Shown piece after piece: positions 9,301 through 10,619 of a DNA stretch of 10,619 nucleotides. The notes beneath the pieces were generated by a model, which saw only the letters and a program-made list of their open reading frames with translations, did no database searches and was not told the origin of the DNA. Position 1 is the stretch's first letter. The number at the start of each line of letters is the position of its first letter. The stretch is from assembly GCA_011391835.1 (NCBI GenBank), contig JAABPS010000068.1, positions 1 through 10,619 of the forward strand, given 5' to 3'. Source of the stretch: Desulfobacteraceae bacterium. Lineage in GTDB: Bacteria; Desulfobacterota; Desulfobacteria; Desulfobacterales; JAABPS01. A program made the translations under genes and the position numbers.

Positions 9301-10619
9301 ATTAAAGCGGTTGGTGCAGTTAAAACCGGTAAGATTCCTCAAAGCCTGCACTGCGAAAAAACAAATCCGCAAATAAATTTTGCTGAAACACCATTCTATG
9401 TTGCCTCAAAATCACTTGACTGGAAATCCGGTAACCGTCCCCGCAGAGCCGGAATCAGTTCTTTTGGTATAGGCGGAACGAATGCTCATGTTATTATTGA
9501 GGAACCTCCCGGATCGCAGGTTACATCCGAAAGCTCCGGACCATATCTGATTCCGCTTTCCGCCCGTTCAGAAAAAGCTTTGAAGGAACTGCTTCAAGCT
9601 TTGGTTAATCATCTTGAACGAACGCCGAATAAAAATATAGCCGACATTGCTTACACATTGGGAATTGGCCGTTGTCATTTCAAACATCGTTGTGCCATAA
9701 TATGTAATACCCTGGAGGAAGCGACTTCCTTGCTGCGGAAAGAAACCGGCAATTCTCCCTGTGTTGATTACTCTTCCTATCCTGAACTGAACGCGATTCG
9801 CTCAGAATGGTTAAACGGCGGGGATATTGACTGGAATAATCTCTTCAAAAAAGAACCGGGAAAAAGGATACCTCTACCGTTATATCCTTTTCAAAGAAAA
9901 CGCCATTGGATTGATCCTCCTAAATTAGACAAGCAACCCTCATCATCAAAATTAATTTCCGGTTCGGGAAAACGAAAGGATATTTCCAACTGGTTTTCAG
10001 TTCCGTCCTGGAAGCGCATCCCGTTCTCCATTTCAGCTGATATTGATAAAAAAGAATTTATTATTTTACATTCAGGCAGTCCGGCCGAAAAACGTTTATT
10101 GGATTATCTGCGAGAGCGGGAATTCAAATTAATTTCCTATGAATATGCTTCCTCATATAATGATCATTCGTCTGATCTTATATCTCCGTTTGCTGTGGAC
10201 GGATTGGTTGACCTGATTAAAGATAAAATGAAGCAGGATAGCATTCCGACAATACTTCATTTGGCATTGCTTCCTTCTTTAGCCGGCAAATCTCCCCGGC
10301 AGCGCTTGGAATATGTAAAACAATTTGGCCTTTTCGCTTCCATGTCTCTGGCAAAGGCTCTCGGCAAGTTAGCCGATAATAAGAAGGTAAATATTCTCTT
10401 TGTCGTATCGGAATATTTTCAGGTTAATGACAGTGACGTTGCAGTTCCTGAAAAACAACTTTTATCCGGACCGTCATTAGTTATTCCTCAGGAGTATAAA
10501 AACATAAAATGCGGTACTATTGATTTAAATCTTTCTTCCGACGGATACCCTTCGGCCAATAGTCTCAATCTTTTTATGAATGAATTACAAAGCGAAACCG
10601 AAGCACGCATGATAGCGCT
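3316..10619 (+). CDS. Hybrid NRPS-PKS megasynthase, CP-C-C-A-CP-KS-(no AT)-KR, 3' truncated
   Basis: One uninterrupted frame of 2434 codons runs off the right edge, so the gene is incomplete. The domain order is carrier protein, two condensation domains, adenylation domain, carrier protein, ketosynthase, an acyltransferase-free linker and the start of a ketoreductase; each has its own entry. The enzyme works as a cytoplasmic assembly line. It takes an acyl or peptidyl chain on the first carrier protein, condenses it with one amino acid, extends with a malonyl-type unit and probably reduces the keto group. All core catalytic residues of A, CP and KS are present. Oddities are the N-terminal carrier protein with no A domain before it, two C domains in a row, and no AT. 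It starts 312 bases after the exporter / SPFH / ligand-binding block on the same strand, and its product is the likely cargo of that exporter (inference). No frameshift was seen. Confidence 0.97.
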   Translation, partial: MLKEFAPYKSNYTAPRNEIEKRFCEIWQELLQCDNVGIEDDFFSLGGHSILAIKFAMLIEKEFGLRLRVKQIFDTPTISQIAETLMAKRDQASTTISDSAKRILPPGRYLPISRFQRKFWTRWKIWPEGVDDNYCFAYDIKGKLDVDLLSRAFRHTVNSHEALRSLYCENENYEACFFPDTGVIPEVEIISMSQSDKRSYEEVIHDFVKEFTLRPYMLDERPPLRLGILRISDERHIAVIAMHHIMSDGTHSLQIEHWAISYNSFLRDGVFPALTVNSFTEYINMESNLYTREKELESSDFLMRLTEGVPAYLPLPFYKTGKREIREGIYFEIDKDIFAQAKQYIRSIKSTMFLYYSAIFSTIVMHHANSKSCLLSYQHNCRPPGFKNLINVFVDSLPLRAQLDEKTTFNDLIRSMTDQRRESKKHTCCLFEDFVQRLRSERRHEENKTPFNVLINQSLLTDSTPLNLDGLECASISPPETEMNIDLLLEIDIQNERRCRFGYNGAKFTKQFAEQAVAHFNAFFESAVRNPDVPVIKLLETVRIDKQQDNQSPPVTIESHSTELVPPTHMQSRIWFLHKMEGDNAYAYNSPLFLELDGKINMEALEYAVNKLAGRQESLRTIFPQKHGSLSLVVLPPQQIRLTPEEITESDLENFMSEEARRAFDLETGPLFIPRLMHITGENERYFLSLNFHHIIIDAWSLNIVVDDLKEFYTARIENRTPQLPALPLKLRDYAIRQNEYLNSETMKKKTDEYAGYLDGACTELNVLPDKPRPDKQSFAGSAGAFFIDDSLRDMVDNFSRSAGITPFNVYLAAFGTLLRYYTGEDDLLVGVPSLGRDEESLQFMTGFFVNTVVVRLDMSGNPLFSEMVKKVHGSVAEALEYQDVPIDQLVSKLHIDRRADRLPLIQVMFSMQDSLNDKIKLPDLDLNLVFPPRTVSLFDLTLELMPMERGMIGLLEYSTDLFNSETARHIISHYINLLKEAVQNPGSRLSELPVMTSDEHQFVLGEEMRGPEIADTKQRVHEMISLRAKENPEKIAVLYNNTALTREELEIRSGNLFKYLHERGLKKGDNLGIGLNSTIELLPSLLAAMKIGAVIVPLDIQSPLGRCRQILSTANLKFLLVENENKDFTGVFRNSNVVVIDISAEAENISRFSSAPITTSIEPEDPLYIIYTSGTSGKPKGVLVSHGAFEKHCQACVDTFSLTDKDRVLKFAPIFFDAGFEQIFPALAAGATVVIRGETPWTPVEFYRNTAKYELTVVDLPPLYIRELLNYWSRHPEYAPQGLRMVLSGGEALPVDVAKQWLSSPVGEVPLLNVYGPTEGVITSTYFRVHSNAVSACATPNVPIGRPMPGRLLRILDRTGNPVSPGVAGELCIGGECLADGYYNERELTSRSFRYWIEKNGRGIWLDEPEENAIKLYRTGDKVRLTDYGILEFLGRLDRQVKLRGYRIELGDIESALRKLPGISKACVILRQDEKSRDKILSAYVVASGDRKNIDDIRIELQKELPAYMIPQSIMCIPDIPINKAGKLDEKRLPTPIYTGNVIEKDSPLSDLENSIAKIWKKLLNREVIGRHDNFFDLGGHSLLLIRLYSYLTEELNADLEVVDLFRYVTIATQAQALSGNIDVAERTNLSAQISSGEIAVIGMAGRFPGAENVDLFLDNLNEGKESITFFNRDELLSAGLSPEQIDKPSFVAANGILKDTELFDAEFFDFTPREASTMDPQHRHFLETAWHTLEHGGYDPYRYSGRIGVFAGNGMNTYLLRNLVPDGILESADFYQVTMGNDKDFIPIRTSYKFNLRGPSISVNTACSTSLVAIHMACKSLLAGECEMALAGGVSISIPQVTGYLYQEKGIASPDGHCRAFADNSAGTIAGSGVAAVLLKPLGNAIADGDTIHAVIKGSGVNNDGSDKLGFTAPGLEGQKNAILAALSSAGVSAGSISYVEAHGTGTALGDQVEIKALSEAFRKHTDKRQYCAIGTVKSNIGHLDTAAGIAGFIKAVGAVKTGKIPQSLHCEKTNPQINFAETPFYVASKSLDWKSGNRPRRAGISSFGIGGTNAHVIIEEPPGSQVTSESSGPYLIPLSARSEKALKELLQALVNHLERTPNKNIADIAYTLGIGRCHFKHRCAIICNTLEEATSLLRKETGNSPCVDYSSYPELNAIRSEWLNGGDIDWNNLFKKEPGKRIPLPLYPFQRKRHWIDPPKLDKQPSSSKLISGSGKRKDISNWFSVPSWKRIPFSISADIDKKEFIILHSGSPAEKRLLDYLREREFKLISYEYASSYNDHSSDLISPFAVDGLVDLIKDKMKQDSIPTILHLALLPSLAGKSPRQRLEYVKQFGLFASMSLAKALGKLADNKKVNILFVVSEYFQVNDSDVAVPEKQLLSGPSLVIPQEYKNIKCGTIDLNLSSDGYPSANSLNLFMNELQSETEARMIA
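3355..3579 (+). other. Domain: N-terminal peptidyl/acyl carrier protein (residues about 14-88)
   Basis: The phosphopantetheine site is FFSLGGHSILAIKF with attachment Ser49 (codon 3460-3462). It is the first domain of the protein, with no adenylation or AT domain before it on this chain. It must be loaded by an enzyme on another polypeptide, so the module is split between proteins. LGGHS is the usual NRPS-type motif. Confidence 0.95.
3640..4965 (+). other. Domain: first condensation domain (residues about 109-550)
   Basis: The domain begins with YLPISRFQRKFW (109-120), a diverged C1 motif. It carries an intact HHIMSDG (243-249, bases 4042-4062), so the catalytic second histidine is present. 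The later motif that usually reads GxFVNTLPLR is here NVFVDSLPLR, and the segment before HHxxxDG is also diverged. It lacks the extra features of an epimerisation domain that I would expect. It may be the true bond-forming domain for the chain on CP1, or a modifying C-like domain; the sequence alone does not decide. Confidence 0.9.
5002..6300 (+). other. Domain: second condensation domain (residues about 563-995)
   Basis: The motifs are close to the family consensus: THMQSRIWFLHKM (568-580), RQESLRTIF, FHHIIIDAWS with His693, His694 and Asp698, GFFVNTVVVRLD, YQDVPIDQLVSKL and LPLIQVMFSMQD. The usual Gly after the Asp of HHxxxDG is Ala699, a small change not at a catalytic position. Being next to the A domain and closer to consensus, it is probably the C domain that serves the following amino-acid module. 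Confidence 0.93.
6361..7920 (+). other. Domain: adenylation domain (residues about 1016-1535)
   Basis: It activates an amino acid as aminoacyl-AMP and loads CP2. Core motifs are YTSGTSGKPKG (1172-1182), FDAGFEQIF (1217-1225), NVYGPTEG (1314-1321), YRTGD (1418-1422), GRLDRQVKLRGYRIE and NKAGKLDEKRLP with catalytic Lys1528. Aligned by eye to GrsA, the ten specificity positions read D-A-E-D-L-G-V-I-T-K. That resembles Gln/Glu-type codes such as DAQDLGVVDK, so a polar residue (Gln, Glu, perhaps Lys or Orn) is a tentative guess. No inserted methyltransferase or oxidase is seen. Confidence 0.95.
7957..8175 (+). other. Domain: second carrier protein (residues about 1548-1620)
   Basis: The site DNFFDLGGHSLLLIRL has attachment Ser1583 (codon 8062-8064). 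It carries the amino acid chosen by the A domain and hands the aminoacyl or peptidyl chain to the ketosynthase that follows. Confidence 0.95.
8227..9513 (+). other. Domain: ketosynthase (residues about 1638-2066)
   Basis: The domain starts IAVIGMAGRFPGA and has the full catalytic triad: Cys1809 in NTACSTS, His1945 in EAHGTGT and His1985 in KSNIGHLDTAAGIAG. It ends GGTNAHVIIEEPP. It should catalyse the Claisen condensation of the CP2-bound chain with a malonyl-type extender. The stretches YLYQEKGIASPDGHCRAF and VNNDGSDKLGFTAPGLEGQ look like ketosynthases of cis-AT hybrid NRPS-PKS lines rather than the INHGG-type wording common in classical trans-AT ketosynthases. Confidence 0.95.
9535..9915 (+). 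other. KS-side linker joined to post-AT linker, acyltransferase absent (residues about 2074-2200)
   Basis: After the ketosynthase comes the usual KS-AT linker (PYLIPLSARSEKALKELL, then NIADIAYTLGIGR). It leads after about 100 residues into the post-AT signature WLNGGDIDW and YPFQRKRHW (2190-2198). Only about 125 residues separate the KS end from YPFQRKRHW, whereas an AT adds roughly 300. No GHSxG active-site motif is present. The extender unit must therefore come from an acyltransferase acting in trans. Confidence 0.9.
9985..10619 (+). other. Domain: ketoreductase, N-terminal structural part (residues 2224 to window edge)
   Basis: WFSVPSWKR (2226-2234) and, further on, GPSLVIPQEYKNIKCGTIDL match the non-catalytic first half of PKS ketoreductases, which begins with a Y/F-x-P-x-W motif. 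The NADPH-binding TGGxGGLG motif and the catalytic Ser-Tyr-Asn lie beyond the window, so activity cannot be judged. Confidence 0.8.

Noticed and set aside
7559..9372. Minus-strand frames of 100-127 residues opposite the adenylation, carrier and ketosynthase domains
   Set aside because: They mirror conserved coding sequence on the + strand and have composition expected of shadow frames.

Overview
The window is part of a bacterial hybrid non-ribosomal peptide / polyketide biosynthetic cluster. All supported genes lie on the + strand. The DNA is moderately AT-rich, with Shine-Dalgarno sites before two of the genes. The organism cannot be named from this stretch. The one-piece SyrD/PvdE-type peptide exporter is best known from Gram-negative bacteria, but that is only a weak hint.

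Positions 1-3003 hold a compact three-gene block. It contains the 3' part of a cyclic-peptide ABC exporter (to 896), an SPFH/band 7 (prohibitin-like) membrane protein (921-1778) and a membrane-anchored protein with a type 1 periplasmic ligand-binding fold (1798-3003). The gaps are 24 and 19 bases, so they are probably co-transcribed. I infer that they form the export, envelope or self-protection part of the cluster.

Positions 3004-3315 are a 312-base gap with no confident gene. It contains a 90-codon stop-free frame without any usual start codon, and the ribosome binding site of the next gene.

From 3316 to the right edge runs one open reading frame (2434 codons seen, no stop). It encodes a giant synthetase with the order carrier protein - condensation - condensation - adenylation - carrier protein - ketosynthase - linker without acyltransferase - start of ketoreductase. 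The peptide arrives on the first carrier protein or is loaded there in trans. One amino acid is added by the C-A-CP module. The ketosynthase should then extend that aminoacyl chain with a malonyl-type unit delivered by an acyltransferase encoded elsewhere, and the ketoreductase would reduce the new ketone. The expected fragment, if all domains work, is a statine-like gamma-amino-beta-hydroxy acid.

The points most worth following are the missing acyltransferase next to a ketosynthase whose motifs look like the cis-AT hybrid type, the tandem condensation domains after an N-terminal carrier protein, and the exporter / SPFH / ligand-binding trio.
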